Origin: Mesorhizobium sp. M1E.F.Ca.ET.045.02.1.1
Lineage (GTDB): Bacteria > Pseudomonadota > Alphaproteobacteria > Rhizobiales > Rhizobiaceae
Length of the DNA stretch: 64,000 nucleotides
Direction of reading: 5' to 3'
Assembly (NCBI RefSeq): GCF_003952485.1
Contig: NZ_CP034447.1
Location: 5,656,501 to 5,720,500 of the forward strand
The notes beneath the pieces are model-generated. The model searched no databases. It had not been told where the DNA came from and saw only the letters and a list, made by a program, of their open reading frames with translations. A program made the translations under genes and the position numbers. Shown in pieces: positions 17,956 to 29,775 of this stretch (its first letter is position 1; each line of letters starts with the position of its first letter).

Positions 17956-20904
17956 ATGCCCAACAAGATGCTGATAGACGCCTCCCACCCGGAGGAAACA
18001 CGCGTTGTTGTCGTTCGCGGTAACCGCATCGAAGAATTCGACTTTGAATCACAGGACAAGAAGCAGCTCAAAGGAAACATCTATCTCGCCCGCGTAACCC
18101 GCGTCGAACCTTCCCTCCAGGCAGCCTTTGTCGAATATGGCGGCAACCGTCACGGTTTTCTCGCCTTCAGTGAAATTCACCCCGACTACTACCAGATTCC
18201 GGTCGCCGACCGTCAGGCCCTGCTGCGCGCCGAAGCGCAGGAGGCCGAGGACGAAGACGACGAGGAAGCCGAAAGCGGCGATGAGCAGCAGGCGCGCGAA
18301 CGCGGCGGCCGCCGCAGCCGTCGGCGCGGCGGCAAGAATCGCGACCGTGGCGAGCACCGGCGCGGCGCCGATGCCGCCGCGACCGAGGGAGCCAGCGAAA
18401 ACGCCGAGGAGGTCGCGGCTTCGGACGAATCCGGCTATGAGGCCGGCGACGCGAGCGACGCCGCGGCGGAGAACGCCGCAGCGGTCTCCGAGAGCGTCGA
18501 AACCATAACCGAGGCGACCGGCGAACAGGCGAACGAAGCTCCTGAAGCCAGCAGCGACAGCGACGAAGACGGGAATGACCAGCCTTCCGACGCGGGTCCC
18601 TCTTCGATTGCGGCCAGTGTCGAAGCCGATGTGATTTCCGAAGCGGTGCCGCAGGCGGAATCCATCAGCGAAGCTGCTTCCACTGACGAGGCCGCATCGA
18701 GCGAAAGCGATCGCGGCATGCTGGAAGAGGTGCAGTCCTCGCATTCGGACGAGCATGAGATCGAATCGGTCGGCGCCGAGGACGCGCTCGAGGAAGTCCG
18801 CAACCGCCGCAAGCCGGTGCGCCGCCAGTACAAGATCCAGGAGGTCATCAAGCGCCGCCAGATCCTGCTGGTGCAGGTCGTCAAGGAAGAGCGCGGCAAC
18901 AAAGGCGCGGCGCTTACCACCTATCTTTCGCTCGCCGGCCGCTATTCGGTGCTGATGCCCAACACCGCGCGCGGCGGCGGCATCTCGCGCAAGATCACCA
19001 ACGCCCAGGACCGCAAGCGGCTGAAGGAGGTCGTGGCCGATCTTGAGGTGCCGCAGGGCATGGGCGTCATCCTGCGCACCGCCGGCGAAAGCCGCACCAA
19101 GGCCGAGATCAAGCGCGACTACGAATATCTGATGCGGCTTTGGGAAAACGTCCGCAATCTGACGCTGCAGTCCTCGGCCCCTGCCCTCGTCTATGAGGAA
19201 GGCAGCCTGATCAAGCGCTCGGTGCGCGACCTCTACAACAAGGATATCGACGAAATCCTGGTCTCCGGCGAGGACGGCTATCGCGAGGCCAAGGACTTCA
19301 TGCGCATGCTGATGCCGAGCCACGCCAAGGTGGTGCAGCCCTATCGCGACACTACCCCGATCTTCGTGCGCAACGGCATCGAGGCGCAGCTCGACCGCAT
19401 GCTGCAGCCGCAGGTGACGCTGAAGAGCGGCGGCTACATCATCATCAACCAGACCGAGGCGCTGGTCTCGATCGACGTCAACTCCGGCCGCTCCACCAAG
19501 GAGCATTCGATCGAGGACACCGCGCTCCACACCAATCTGGAGGCCGCCGAGGAAGTCGCGCGGCAGCTCAGGTTGCGCGACCTTGCCGGCCTGATCGTCA
19601 TCGACTTCATCGACATGGAGGAGAATCGCAACAACCGCTCCGTCGAGAAGCGGCTGAAGGATCACCTCAAGAACGATCGCGCCCGCATCCAGGTCGGCCG
19701 CATCTCGCATTTCGGCCTGATGGAGATGTCGCGCCAGCGCATCCGCGCCAGCGTGCTGGAATCGACGATGAAGCCCTGCCCGCATTGCGGCGGCACCGGC
19801 CATGTGCGTTCGGACTCCTCGGTGGCGCTGATGGTGGTGCGGGCGATCGAGGAATTCCTGCTCAAGGATTCGCGCAGCCACATCACCGTGCGCACGCCGG
19901 CGGCGACGGCGCTCTATGTGCTCAATCACAAGCGCACCAATCTGGTCGAGCTCGAGGCGCGTTTCGGCCTGACCATCACGCTCGAAGCCGACGAGACGCT
20001 GGGCGCGCAGCACTACGCGATCTTCCGCGGCGCCGTGGCGGAGAAGCCGGAAGGCTTTGTCGAGGTGCGCAGCCTGCCGACCTATGTCGAGCCGGAAGAG
20101 CCCGAGGACGAGGTCGTCGTCGAGGAGGAAGAAGAGGTATCGGTCCAGGCCGAACAGCCGCGCCACCCGCAGCAGGCCCAGCATCAGCAGCGGGCCGAGG
20201 ACGGCGAAGGCGGCCGCAAGCGTCGCAAGCGCCGGCGGCGGCGCGGCGGCAAGGACCGCGACCGCGAGCATCAAGCCCAGGGCGATGCCGTTTCGGCCCC
20301 CGTTCCGGCGGATGCCGCCGCGCCGGCGGGCGAGGCAGCAGCCGAGGTGACGGCCGAAGGACTGGCCGACGCGGAAGCGGCCGAAGAGGATCAGGGCAAG
20401 AAGCGCCGTCGCGGCAAGCGCGGCGGCAAGCGCAATCGCCGCGAGGACGGCGAAACCGCTGCCGAAGCCAGCGCAGGCGACGGTCTCGAGGGCGATGAAG
20501 CGGAAGGCGAAGCTTCCGAAAGCGCGCCTGCGGTGGTGGAAGCGGCCGAAGAGCAGGCCGCGCCGTCACCTGCCAATGACGACGTTCCGGCCACGGAGAA
20601 GCCGAAGAAGCCGCGCCGTGCATCGCGATCGAAAAAGGCCGTGGCGGCAACGGTCGCCGAGACCGCACCCGAGCCCGCGGCGGAGCTTCCCGCTGAACCC
20701 GCGGTCGCCGAACCGGCGTTGGCAGCGGCCGCTTCCGCTCCGACCGATGCCGAGGCGCCTGTCAATGCCCACCCGACGCGGCGCAAGCCTCAGTCGATCG
20801 ATGCGCCGGTCGTTCCCGTCGTTTCGTCCAACCTCTCCCAGGAGGCCAAGGCCGAAGAAAAGCCGAAGCGCGCCGGCTGGTGGCAGCGAAAGGGTTTCTT
20901 CTAG
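17956..20904 (+). CDS. rne: Ribonuclease E
   Basis: 982 residues; the endonuclease that starts mRNA decay and processes rRNA and tRNA. It starts MPNKMLIDASHPEETRV. The S1 domain begins KGNIYLARVTRVEPSLQAAFVEYGGNRHGFL (about 36-66) and is interrupted by ~190 acidic residues (about 92-280) before resuming with IKRRQILLVQVVKEERGNKGAALT. The catalytic domain contains VSIDVNSGRS, LIVIDFIDMEENRNN and the zinc link CPHCGGTGHVRS. The C-terminal ~280 residues are a low-complexity E/A/R/K scaffold ending GWWQRKGFF. A clear GGAGGAAACG ribosome binding site and a downstream terminator bracket it. Confidence 0.96.
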   Translation: MPNKMLIDASHPEETRVVVVRGNRIEEFDFESQDKKQLKGNIYLARVTRVEPSLQAAFVEYGGNRHGFLAFSEIHPDYYQIPVADRQALLRAEAQEAEDEDDEEAESGDEQQARERGGRRSRRRGGKNRDRGEHRRGADAAATEGASENAEEVAASDESGYEAGDASDAAAENAAAVSESVETITEATGEQANEAPEASSDSDEDGNDQPSDAGPSSIAASVEADVISEAVPQAESISEAASTDEAASSESDRGMLEEVQSSHSDEHEIESVGAEDALEEVRNRRKPVRRQYKIQEVIKRRQILLVQVVKEERGNKGAALTTYLSLAGRYSVLMPNTARGGGISRKITNAQDRKRLKEVVADLEVPQGMGVILRTAGESRTKAEIKRDYEYLMRLWENVRNLTLQSSAPALVYEEGSLIKRSVRDLYNKDIDEILVSGEDGYREAKDFMRMLMPSHAKVVQPYRDTTPIFVRNGIEAQLDRMLQPQVTLKSGGYIIINQTEALVSIDVNSGRSTKEHSIEDTALHTNLEAAEEVARQLRLRDLAGLIVIDFIDMEENRNNRSVEKRLKDHLKNDRARIQVGRISHFGLMEMSRQRIRASVLESTMKPCPHCGGTGHVRSDSSVALMVVRAIEEFLLKDSRSHITVRTPAATALYVLNHKRTNLVELEARFGLTITLEADETLGAQHYAIFRGAVAEKPEGFVEVRSLPTYVEPEEPEDEVVVEEEEEVSVQAEQPRHPQQAQHQQRAEDGEGGRKRRKRRRRRGGKDRDREHQAQGDAVSAPVPADAAAPAGEAAAEVTAEGLADAEAAEEDQGKKRRRGKRGGKRNRREDGETAAEASAGDGLEGDEAEGEASESAPAVVEAAEEQAAPSPANDDVPATEKPKKPRRASRSKKAVAATVAETAPEPAAELPAEPAVAEPALAAAASAPTDAEAPVNAHPTRRKPQSIDAPVVPVVSSNLSQEAKAEEKPKRAGWWQRKGFF

Positions 20905-20938
20905 GGTTTTCAGCCTGTTAGGCTTATCTTTTAAGGAG

Positions 20939-20970
20939 AATCCCGCGCCATCTGGTGCGGGATTTTTCTT
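20939..20970 (+). terminator. Terminator of rne
   Basis: AATCCCGC (20939-20946) pairs with GCGGGATT (20957-20964), followed by TTTCTTTT. It lies 35 bases past the rne stop. Confidence 0.88.
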
Positions 20971-21006
20971 TTCCGGTGCTTGCGGTCACGCGCACCCGAA
21001 CCCGCG

Positions 21007-21936
21007 TCAAGGCGCGAAGATCGACCAGTTCATCATCCTGGCAAGCTTCTCCAACGCGATGGAGCCGAGTTTGGAGTTGCCGTTTTCGTTAAGGCCGGGC
21101 GACCAGACGGCGAGCGAGGCGACGCCCGGCACGATCCCCAATATGCCGCCGCCGACACCGCTTTTCCCCGGAATGCCGACATGGAAGGCGAAGTCGCCGG
21201 AGCCGTCATAGTGGCCGCAGGTCAGCATCAGCGCGCCGATGCGGCGCGCGCGTTCGGCCGACACCACCGAATGCCCGGTCGCCGGATTCCGGCCGCCATT
21301 GGCGAGGAAACGGCCGGCCATGGCGAGCTGCCGGCAGCTCATTGCGATGGCGCAATGGTGGAAGTAGACGCCGAGCGCCAGCTCCGGCTCGTGGTGGAGA
21401 TTGCCGAAGGATTTCATGTAGTTGGCCAGAGCGAAATTGCGGTAGCCGGTGGCGCGCTCGGAGGCCGCGACCTCGCGGTCGATGATGATCGCATCGTCGT
21501 CGGCGAGGAACTGGACGAAGCGCAGGATCTCGCCGATCGCCTCGCGCGGCTGATGGCCGGCAAGCAGGATGTCGGAGACGACGATGGCGCCGGCGTTGAT
21601 GAACGGGTTGCGCGGAATGCCGTTCTCATGCTCGAGCTGGACGATCGAGTTGAACGGATTGCCGGACGGCTCGCGGCCGACGCGCTGCCATAGCGCGTCG
21701 CCGACCTTGCCCAGCGCCAAGGTCAGTGTGAAGACTTTCGAGACACTCTGGATCGAGAAGGGCTGGTCGGCGTCGCCGGCGAGGATGACGCGGCCGTCAT
21801 TGGTGACGGCGGCAATGCCGAATTTCCTCGGATCGACCTTGCCGAGCTGCGGGATATAGGTGGCGACATCGCCGCGATCGGCGCGCTCGGCCATTTCGGC
21901 GGCAACCTCGGCCAGCGCTTGCTCGAGTTCCGGCAT
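21007..21936 (-). CDS. glsA: Glutaminase A
   Basis: 309 residues; hydrolyses L-glutamine to glutamate and ammonia. Serine-dependent glutaminase motifs are visible: the catalytic Ser-Lys pair in [10 protein letters not shown] (about residue 62), [35 protein letters not shown], and the C-terminal [15 protein letters not shown]. The length matches the family. It starts 5 bases after the upstream aminotransferase stop, so the two form an operon that could link glutamine hydrolysis to transamination. Confidence 0.95.
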   Translation of the reverse strand: MPELEQALAEVAAEMAERADRGDVATYIPQLGKVDPRKFGIAAVTNDGRVILAGDADQPFSIQSVSKVFTLTLALGKVGDALWQRVGREPSGNPFNSIVQLEHENGIPRNPFINAGAIVVSDILLAGHQPREAIGEILRFVQFLADDDAIIIDREVAASERATGYRNFALANYMKSFGNLHHEPELALGVYFHHCAIAMSCRQLAMAGRFLANGGRNPATGHSVVSAERARRIGALMLTCGHYDGSGDFAFHVGIPGKSGVGGGILGIVPGVASLAVWSPGLNENGNSKLGSIALEKLARMMNWSIFAP

Positions 21937-21941
21937 GGCGT

Positions 21942-23090
21942 CTATTTCAGCCAGCGTTCGATGCGGGCCAGCGCCTCGACCATGTCGTCGTGGCTGCCGG
22001 CATAGGAAAAGCGCATGGTGCGATGACCCTGCAGCGGATCGAAGTCGCGGCCGGGCGTCGCCGCCACATGCGCCTCGGCCAACATCTTGCGCGCGAACAC
22101 CATGCTGTCATTGGTGTGGCGGGTGACGTCGCAGAAGGCGTAGAAGGCGCCGTCCATGGGGGCGGCGAGCGCGAAGCCGAGCTCCGGCAGGCGCTTCATC
22201 AGAAGGTCGCGGTTCCAGGCATAGCGCGCCTTCACCTTCTCCAGCTCTTGCGTGGCCTTGAAGGCCTCGATCGCGGCGATCTGCGACAGTTCCGGCGGCG
22301 AGATATAGAGGCTCTGGGCAATGCGCTCGACTGGCCGCACCAACTCTTCCGGCAGGACCATCCAGCCGATGCGCCAACCGGTCATGCAGTAGTATTTCGA
22401 AAACGAGTTGATCACCGTCACGCCGGCACCAAAAGCCAGCGCGCTGACATCCGGAGCGGCATAGGCCAGCCGGTGGTAGATTTCGTCCGAGATCACCGCG
22501 ATGCCGAGCTCCTCCGCCGTCTTCACCAGCGCCGAAAGCTCCTCAGCCGGAATGACCGCGCCGGTCGGATTGGCGGGGCTGGCGAACAGCACGCCCTTCA
22601 GCGGCTTTTCGCGATGCGCGCTCTTCAAGTGATCGGCATGCAGATAAGCATCCGACCCGAGTTCGATCTCGACGACCTCGATGCCGAGCGCGGCCATGAT
22701 GTTGCGGTAGGCCGGATAGCCGGGCGCGGCGATGGCGACGCGGTCGCCCGGGTCGAACATCGCCAGGAAAGCGAGGTTGAAGGCGGCGGACGAACCGGTG
22801 GTGACGGCGATCCGGCCGGGCGCGACATCGATCCCGTAGTGCTCGCCATAGTGCCCGGCGATTGCCTTGCGCAGCTCAGCCAGCCCCAAAGCGTCGGTAT
22901 AGCCGATGCGACCGTGCCTAAGCGCCAGAACTGCCGCTTCGCGGACGCCGACCGGCGCCGGGTCCGACGGCTGGCCGACCGCCATCGACACCACGGGAAC
23001 GCCGGAGGCCTTCAGCCGGTTGGCCTCGGCCAGAATATCCATGGCGTGGAACGGCTCGACCTCGCCGCGGCGTGAAAGCGAAACGACCAT
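21942..23090 (-). CDS. Class I/II pyridoxal-phosphate aminotransferase
   Basis: 382 residues from the ATG at 23090 (AGAGG 6 bases upstream); an in-frame ATG at 23114 has no such site. Fold-type I motifs: [36 protein letters not shown], and the PLP lysine in [16 protein letters not shown]. The arginine near the C-terminus (MRFSYAG) would bind the substrate carboxylate. Aspartate/aromatic aminotransferase-like; the substrate cannot be fixed. First gene of an operon with glsA, which supports a glutamate-coupled reaction. Confidence 0.9.
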   Translation of the reverse strand: MVVSLSRRGEVEPFHAMDILAEANRLKASGVPVVSMAVGQPSDPAPVGVREAAVLALRHGRIGYTDALGLAELRKAIAGHYGEHYGIDVAPGRIAVTTGSSAAFNLAFLAMFDPGDRVAIAAPGYPAYRNIMAALGIEVVEIELGSDAYLHADHLKSAHREKPLKGVLFASPANPTGAVIPAEELSALVKTAEELGIAVISDEIYHRLAYAAPDVSALAFGAGVTVINSFSKYYCMTGWRIGWMVLPEELVRPVERIAQSLYISPPELSQIAAIEAFKATQELEKVKARYAWNRDLLMKRLPELGFALAAPMDGAFYAFCDVTRHTNDSMVFARKMLAEAHVAATPGRDFDPLQGHRTMRFSYAGSHDDMVEALARIERWLK

Positions 23091-23283
23091 TTGACCTCTC
23101 GTCCAACCTGCCAATTTGTTGGAGCAATTCGGGCCGAAAAACGGCTACGCGCTTTCCTGGAATTGCCCGGCTTGAATGGCAGCGCCGCACAAATGCCCGA
23201 TTGATGTGGGGATCACAAGCGCGCAGGAAGTTATCGGCGCCGACTTTTCATCCTTCGCCCGCTCGTCTACCAGTGGACCTGTC

Positions 23284-24693
23284 ATGTTGAGCCGACCCCG
23301 AACGATGATTGCCAGATCGAAAATTGCGCGAACCGCGCGCGGATTCGCAACACTTCTGCTTGCTGCCGCGGTCGCGGCATCCGCTTCGGTGGATGCCTTC
23401 GCGCAAGGCGTACCCGTGGTGCGCGACGCCGAGATCGAAGCTCTGGTGCGCGACTATGCCCGGCCGATCTTCAAGGCGGCGGGCCTCGCAAATGACGGCA
23501 TCGACATCGTTCTCGTCAACGATCAGAGCTTCAACGCCTTCGTCACCGGCCGCCGCCTGTTCATCAACACCGGGGCGCTGGTGGCGGCCGAAACGCCGAA
23601 CGAGATCATCGGCGTCATAGCGCACGAGGCCGGCCACATCGCCGGCGGCCATCAGCAGAAACTGCGCGATCAGCTCGACCGCGCCAAAACCATGGCCATC
23701 ATCGCCACGCTGCTCGGCGCCGGCGCGATGGTCGCCGGCGCCACGACCAACAGCCGCGGCCTTGCCGGCGCCGGCATGGGCGTCGCCGCCGGCGGCGGCG
23801 AGATGGCGCAGCGCAGCATCCTTGCCTATCAGCGAGGCGAAGAAATCACGGCCGACCGCTCGGCGATCACCTATCTCAATGCCACCGGCCAGTCCGGCAT
23901 GGGCATGCTGAAGACCTTCGGCCGCTTCCAGAGCGCGCTGTCGCTGTCGGGCACACAGCTCGACCCTTACCGGATCAGCCATCCGATGCCGCAGGAGCGC
24001 ATCGCCAATCTCGAAGCCCTGGTCAAGGCGAGCCCGTATGTCGACAATGTCGACCCGCCGACGCTGCAGCAGCGGCACGACATGATGCGCATCAAGATCG
24101 CCGCCTATATGCAGGGCCAGGCGGCCGTGTCGCGGCTGATGCGGAAGAACCCGACCAGCCTCGCCTCGCGCTACGGCGACGCGCAGCAGACCTATCTCTA
24201 TGGCAATCCGGGCGCAGCGCTGACGAAGACCGCGGCATTGATCAAGGAACAGCCTAAGAACCCTTATTTCCAGGAGTTGCGCGGCGACATCCTGATGAAG
24301 GTCAACAAGCCCAAGGATGCCGCGGATGCCTATGCCAAGGCCGTCAGCCTCGACCCGGCGCGGTCCGGTTTGCTGATGGTCTCGCTCGGCCAGGCGCTGA
24401 TGGCGGTCGGCACGCCGGATTCGGTGAAGAAGGCGGTAACCCAGCTCAACAACGGGATCGGGCGCGACAAGGAAAATGCGGAAGCCTACCGCTATCTGGC
24501 GCAAGCCTATGGCGAATTGGGACAAATCCCCGCCGCCGACCTTGCGACGGCGGAAGGCCACTACTATTCGGCCGACTACAAGAATGCGAAAATCTTCGCC
24601 ATGCGCGCTCAACAGAAGTTGAAGCGCGGCGAGCCTGGCTGGCTTCGCGCTCAGGATATCATAAACTACACGCCATCGAACAAACTCAAATGA
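23284..24693 (+). CDS. M48-family metalloprotease with TPR-like tail, BepA-like
   Basis: 469 residues from the ATG at 23284. A signal peptide (ARGFATLLLAAAVAASASVDAFAQG) sends it to the periplasm. The M48 domain has VIAHEAGHIAGGH with the zinc histidines, and RGEEITADRSAITYL supplying the third ligand glutamate. The C-terminal ~200 residues have helical repeats (FQELRGDILMKVNKPKDAADAYAKAVSLDP) like TPR. This matches the BepA/YfgC group, which assists or degrades outer-membrane proteins. A second possible ATG is at 23305. It lies 57 bp before a DsbA-like gene, so envelope protein quality control is a likely shared theme. Confidence 0.9.
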   Translation: MLSRPRTMIARSKIARTARGFATLLLAAAVAASASVDAFAQGVPVVRDAEIEALVRDYARPIFKAAGLANDGIDIVLVNDQSFNAFVTGRRLFINTGALVAAETPNEIIGVIAHEAGHIAGGHQQKLRDQLDRAKTMAIIATLLGAGAMVAGATTNSRGLAGAGMGVAAGGGEMAQRSILAYQRGEEITADRSAITYLNATGQSGMGMLKTFGRFQSALSLSGTQLDPYRISHPMPQERIANLEALVKASPYVDNVDPPTLQQRHDMMRIKIAAYMQGQAAVSRLMRKNPTSLASRYGDAQQTYLYGNPGAALTKTAALIKEQPKNPYFQELRGDILMKVNKPKDAADAYAKAVSLDPARSGLLMVSLGQALMAVGTPDSVKKAVTQLNNGIGRDKENAEAYRYLAQAYGELGQIPAADLATAEGHYYSADYKNAKIFAMRAQQKLKRGEPGWLRAQDIINYTPSNKLK

Positions 24694-24750
24694 ACCTCCC
24701 GGCCATGCGCGGCGACTAGAATGGGCCGGGATAGGCAGAAGGAAATGATC

Positions 24751-25554
24751 ATGAACAAGGCAATCCTGCTCGGCAGCGCCGGCGTGGCGGTAGCGCTCGG
24801 CATGCTGGCATTCGGCTTCGTGGCAGGAAGCCCGCAGGCCGCGAAGGCCGATACGACGCAAGCCATCCAGGTGGCCTCCACGGACAGCAAGATCGACCGC
24901 AAGGAGGTCGAAGGCATCATCCGCGACTATCTGTTGAAGAACCCGGAGGTCCTGCTCGAGGTGCAGGACGCGCTCGAGGCCAAGCAGAAGGAAGAACAGC
25001 GGCTCGCCGCGCTCGGCGTCATCAAGGACGCGAAGGACGAGATCTTCAACTCCACCTTCGACGGCGTCGTCGGCAACCCGAGCGGCAAGGTCACCATCGT
25101 CGAGTTTTACGACTACAATTGCGGCTTCTGCAAACGCGCCATCGAGGACATGAAGGCGTTGACCAAGGCCGACCCGGATCTGCGCTTCGTGCTCAAGGAA
25201 TTCCCGATCCTCAGCCCGGATTCGCAGAAGGCCAGCGTGGTGTCGATGGCCTTTCACCTGATGATGCCGGAGAAGTACGGCGCCTTCCACACCGCGCTGC
25301 TCGGCGGCCAGGGCCGCGCCACCGAGGCGACCGCCATGAAGGTGGCACTTTCGCTCGGCGCCGACGAAGCGAAGCTGCGCGAGAAGATGAAGGATCCGAG
25401 CATCAACGAGGCGCTCTCCCGGACCTACGACCTCGCCACCAAGCTGTCGATCACCGGCACGCCGTCCTATGTGGTCGGCAACGAGGTGGTCTTCGGCGCG
25501 CTCGGACAGCAGGTCCTGGCAGAGAAGATCGAGCAGGCCAAGAGCGCGCTCTAG
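24751..25554 (+). CDS. DsbA-family thiol-disulphide oxidoreductase
   Basis: 267 residues. An N-terminal signal or anchor ([24 protein letters not shown]) precedes an alpha-helical region ([24 protein letters not shown], about 50-75) of the kind seen in Com1/ScsC proteins. A thioredoxin domain has the redox motif CGFC in [12 protein letters not shown] (about residue 123) and the cis-proline in GTPSYVVGN. Two ATGs lie close together (24745 and 24751); AGAAGGAA touches the first, so the second has the proper spacing. It oxidises or isomerises disulphides in the periplasm. Confidence 0.9.
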   Translation: MNKAILLGSAGVAVALGMLAFGFVAGSPQAAKADTTQAIQVASTDSKIDRKEVEGIIRDYLLKNPEVLLEVQDALEAKQKEEQRLAALGVIKDAKDEIFNSTFDGVVGNPSGKVTIVEFYDYNCGFCKRAIEDMKALTKADPDLRFVLKEFPILSPDSQKASVVSMAFHLMMPEKYGAFHTALLGGQGRATEATAMKVALSLGADEAKLREKMKDPSINEALSRTYDLATKLSITGTPSYVVGNEVVFGALGQQVLAEKIEQAKSAL

Positions 25555-25697
25555 GCATAGAGAGGCGCGACAAGGGGCGGTTTTCCGCCTGTTGTGGACA
25601 GCGAAAGAACGCACTTGCGCTCTTTTCGCGGGCGGCTATGCCCATTATAGAGGTCCGGCGCGCCGGCTTGGGGTCGGCGTTAAACAAGGTCGGCATT

Positions 25698-26132
25698 TTG
25701 AAAACGATTTTCGTCCTCAACGGTCCCAACCTCAATGCACTCGGCAAGCGCGAGCCGGGGATCTATGGCGGCAAGACGCTTGCGGCCATTGCCGAGGACT
25801 GCAAGGCCGCAGGCGCGGCGCTTGGGCTCGAGATCGATTTCCGCCAGTCCAACCACGAGGGTGACCTCGTCGACTGGATTCAGGAAGCCGGCGACAAGGC
25901 TTCCGGAATCGTCATCAATCCCGGCGCCTACGGCCACACCTCGATTGCCATCCACGACGCCATCCGCGCCGTCGCGCCGCTGCCCGTCGCAGAAGTCCAT
26001 CTTTCCAATATCCACGCGCGGGAGCCTTTCCGGCACGTCTCCATGGTCGCTCCGGTCGCTGTCGGCATGATCTGCGGGTTCGGGCCGCTCGGCTACACGC
26101 TTGCGCTGCAGGCACTGGCGGCGCGCCTGTGA
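25698..26132 (+). CDS. aroQ: 3-dehydroquinate dehydratase, type II
   Basis: 144 residues from a TTG start (AAGGT upstream). Catalyses the third step of the shikimate pathway. Family motifs are complete: [19 protein letters not shown] with the catalytic tyrosine and arginine, [40 protein letters not shown] and ISGFGPLGY-like near the end. The start is chosen because no ATG fits the family N-terminus. It leads aroQ-accB-accC, a common alphaproteobacterial order; the gap to accB is 26 bp. Confidence 0.95.
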   Translation: MKTIFVLNGPNLNALGKREPGIYGGKTLAAIAEDCKAAGAALGLEIDFRQSNHEGDLVDWIQEAGDKASGIVINPGAYGHTSIAIHDAIRAVAPLPVAEVHLSNIHAREPFRHVSMVAPVAVGMICGFGPLGYTLALQALAARL

Positions 26133-26158
26133 CCGGCTCCCAAACAGAAGGCTCGAAA

Positions 26159-26629
26159 ATGTCGATAAAGAAGAACGGTGTTGACCAGCAGCTGATCCGC
26201 GATCTGGCGGGCATACTGAACGACACCAACCTGACCGAGATCGAGGTCGAGCTCGGCGACCTGAAGGTGCGCGTGTCGCGCCAGTCGCAGGCCGTCCACG
26301 CGGTCGCCGCTCCGCTTCCTGTTCCAGCGGCGGCGATTGCCGCGCCGGCTCAGGCGGCAGCGGCGGCGGTTCCCGCGGCGGCAGCCGACGCCTCCAAGAA
26401 CGCCGTGCCCTCGCCGATGGTCGGTACCGCCTATCTGGCGCCCGCTCCCGACGCCAAGCCGTTCGTCGAGATCGGCCAGAAGGTGAAGGAAGGCCAGACG
26501 CTGCTCATCATCGAAGCGATGAAGACGATGAACCAGATTCCCTCGCCGCGCGCCGGTACGGTCACGGCCATCCTGATCGAGGACGCCCAACCGGTCGAAT
26601 ACGGCATGCCGCTCGTGGTCATCGAGTAG
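26159..26629 (+). CDS. accB: Acetyl-CoA carboxylase biotin carboxyl carrier protein
   Basis: 156 residues. The N-terminal part ([29 protein letters not shown]) is followed by an A/P-rich linker (about 50-80) and a biotinyl domain with the acceptor lysine in [10 protein letters not shown] (about residue 121). It carries the carboxyl group from AccC to the carboxyltransferase in fatty-acid synthesis. AGAAGG precedes the ATG at 26159. Co-directional with accC 19 bp downstream. Confidence 0.96.
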   Translation: MSIKKNGVDQQLIRDLAGILNDTNLTEIEVELGDLKVRVSRQSQAVHAVAAPLPVPAAAIAAPAQAAAAAVPAAAADASKNAVPSPMVGTAYLAPAPDAKPFVEIGQKVKEGQTLLIIEAMKTMNQIPSPRAGTVTAILIEDAQPVEYGMPLVVIE

Positions 26630-26648
26630 AGCCGGGACCAGCGGAGAG

Positions 26649-27992
<1,344 letters not shown>

Positions 27993-28015
27993 GGTCTTGC
28001 AGTTATAATGGCGCA

Positions 28016-28633
28016 ATGACCCGTCCCTACGCGCCCGGCTACCGCATCCCGACCGACCTGCTGCTGAAAGCCTATGCCTCGGGCGTCTTCCCGATGGCCG
28101 AGAGCGCGACCGATCCGGAAGTGTTCTGGGTGCGGCCGGAGACGCGCGGCATCATCCCGCTTGACGGGTTCCACACGCCGCGCAGCCTGAAGAAGACGAT
28201 CCGCAAGCACCCCTTCGACATACGCTACGATTTCGACTTCGAGGCGACGATCGACGGTTGCGCCGAAAAACGCGACGAGCGCCGCTCGACCTGGATCAAC
28301 GCGCCGATCCGCGAAGCCTATGTCGATCTCTTCCGGCTGGGCCACTGCCATTCCGTCGAGGCATGGCGCGAAGGCCGGCTGGTCGGCGGTCTCTATGGCG
28401 TGTCGCTCGGGCGCGTGTTTTTCGGCGAAAGCATGTTCGCCAAGGAAACCGACGCCTCGAAGACTTGCCTCTACTATCTCGTGGAGCGGCTGAACGCGCG
28501 CCGCTTTGCGCTCCTCGACACGCAGTTCACCACCGAGCACCTCAAGCGCTTCGGCGCCATCGACGTGCCGCGCAGCCGCTATGAGACGATGCTGGCCGAG
28601 GCCTTGAAGGGCGAGGCGGTTTTCTATCCCTGA
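28016..28633 (+). CDS. aat: Leucyl/phenylalanyl-tRNA-protein transferase
   Basis: 205 residues. It attaches Leu or Phe to N-terminal Lys or Arg of proteins, marking them for ClpAP through the N-end rule. Family signatures: [64 protein letters not shown] and [16 protein letters not shown]. It starts 23 bp after accC, an arrangement seen in many rhizobia. The gene converges with a small NTF2-like gene 6 bp away. Confidence 0.95.
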   Translation: MTRPYAPGYRIPTDLLLKAYASGVFPMAESATDPEVFWVRPETRGIIPLDGFHTPRSLKKTIRKHPFDIRYDFDFEATIDGCAEKRDERRSTWINAPIREAYVDLFRLGHCHSVEAWREGRLVGGLYGVSLGRVFFGESMFAKETDASKTCLYYLVERLNARRFALLDTQFTTEHLKRFGAIDVPRSRYETMLAEALKGEAVFYP

Positions 28634-28639
28634 GGTCTG

Positions 28640-29026
28640 TCAGTCTTCGGTCGATGATTCGATCGGTGTCTGCGAATGAAACATCATCTTCCAGCCATCG
28701 GCACGATGGACATAGCCGGTGCTGACGATGGCGGCATAGGGTTCGCCGTTTTCCCTCGTCGCGCGAGCCTCGTAGGTGAGCATCACGATATCACTACCCG
28801 GCTCGACCATGCCTTTCAGCCGGATGTCGAGATCGCGCCAGCGATTGGGCTTCGTGGCGGTCTTGGCCAGATCGGCATTGGTCATCGCTTTCGCCATCTC
28901 TGGAAAGGCGACAAGGCATTCCACATCGGCATGGGCCGCGAAGTAGGCGGAACTGCCGGTCCAGAACCCTTTCTCGATATCGAGAAGCTCTTTCTTGCTG
29001 GCAGTGATCGGCCTGATCTTTGCCAT
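28640..29026 (-). CDS. NTF2-like/DUF4440-type small protein
   Basis: 128 residues: an amphipathic first helix (ASKKELLDIEKGFWTGSSAYFAAH), then a beta-sheet half ending TGYVHRADGWKMMFHSQTPI, the pattern of SnoaL/DUF4440 proteins with a cone-shaped pocket. No catalytic residues can be assigned. The stop lies 6 bp from that of aat. Small soluble proteins of this type have diverse or unknown roles. Confidence 0.75.
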   Translation of the reverse strand: MAKIRPITASKKELLDIEKGFWTGSSAYFAAHADVECLVAFPEMAKAMTNADLAKTATKPNRWRDLDIRLKGMVEPGSDIVMLTYEARATRENGEPYAAIVSTGYVHRADGWKMMFHSQTPIESSTED

Positions 29027-29086
29027 GGAAACCTCCCGTCGCTATCGCCGTTTATCCAACGGATTGCGAAAAAGAGGGTTCCGAGG

Positions 29087-29659
29087 TCAGTTCGCGTCGG
29101 TTGAGTCGGTGCCGTCCGGCGCGGGCGCGGCATCCGTCGGCTCAGGTGCTGCCTCGGCGGGCTGCTCTTGCGCCGGAGCCTTGGGCTTTGCGGCTTCGCT
29201 CTTCGGCTTGCCCGTATCGGCCTTGGCGGCGGTCGGCGGCGGCACATCCGACTTCTGCTTGCAGCCCTTCAGCCAGACGTCATAGACGGCGTGCTCGACG
29301 GCATTGAGGCCAGGGCTTTCGGCGAACATCCAGCCGGTGAAGATGCGGCGGATCTTGCGGTCAAGCGTGATCTCGTCGACTTCGACGAAGGAATCGGTCT
29401 TCGGCTGCTCGGTCTCCGGCCGCGAATAGCAGACGCGCGGCGTCACCTGCAGGGCGCCGAACTGCACGGTCTCGTCGATATAGACGTCGAAGGTGATGAT
29501 GCGGCCGGTGATCTTGTCGATGCCGGCGAATTCGGCGACCGGGTTGGTGATACGGTCGGAAACTGGCGGCGTTGCCGGCGCCGGCGGTGCGGCGAACACC
29601 GCCGTCGAGGCGGCCAGAACGGACGCTGTCGCGAACAATCCCGTCGAGATTCGGCTCAT
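29087..29659 (-). CDS. DUF2155 domain exported protein
   Basis: 190 residues with a signal peptide (TGLFATASVLAASTAVFAAPP). The DUF2155 core (about 45-125) reads EFAGIDKITGRIITFDVYIDETVQFGALQVTPRVCYSRP and then IFTGWMFAESPGLNAVEHAVYDVWLKGC, typical of this alphaproteobacterial family. The tail is rich in A, P, E and K. The ATG at 29659 is preferred over 29704 because the signal peptide follows it. It lies downstream of the NDUFA12 gene on the same strand, as in many relatives; function unknown. Confidence 0.9.
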   Translation of the reverse strand: MSRISTGLFATASVLAASTAVFAAPPAPATPPVSDRITNPVAEFAGIDKITGRIITFDVYIDETVQFGALQVTPRVCYSRPETEQPKTDSFVEVDEITLDRKIRRIFTGWMFAESPGLNAVEHAVYDVWLKGCKQKSDVPPPTAAKADTGKPKSEAAKPKAPAQEQPAEAAPEPTDAAPAPDGTDSTDAN

Positions 29660-29775
29660 GCAAGGATACCGGTGGTTGCGCCCGGGTGATTCTCTCTCGC
29701 CCAAGGCTAGTCATGGCTGCGATATCAGCAAGCAGCTAAACGCCAATTGTGGCGACAAAGGACCGAAGGACGCGT

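Noticed and set aside
18049..20274. A 741-codon open frame antisense to rne
   Set aside because: Shadow of RNase E caused by GC-rich third positions; no domain pattern or ribosome binding site.
23248..25614. A 788-codon open frame on the minus strand
   Set aside because: It is antisense to the M48 protease and DsbA-like genes, which have full motifs, and its translation is low-complexity R/G/A/L typical of high-GC shadow frames.
28004..28009. Perfect TATAAT just before aat
   Set aside because: Only 7 bases before the ATG and without a -35 at the right distance; unlikely to be a used promoter.
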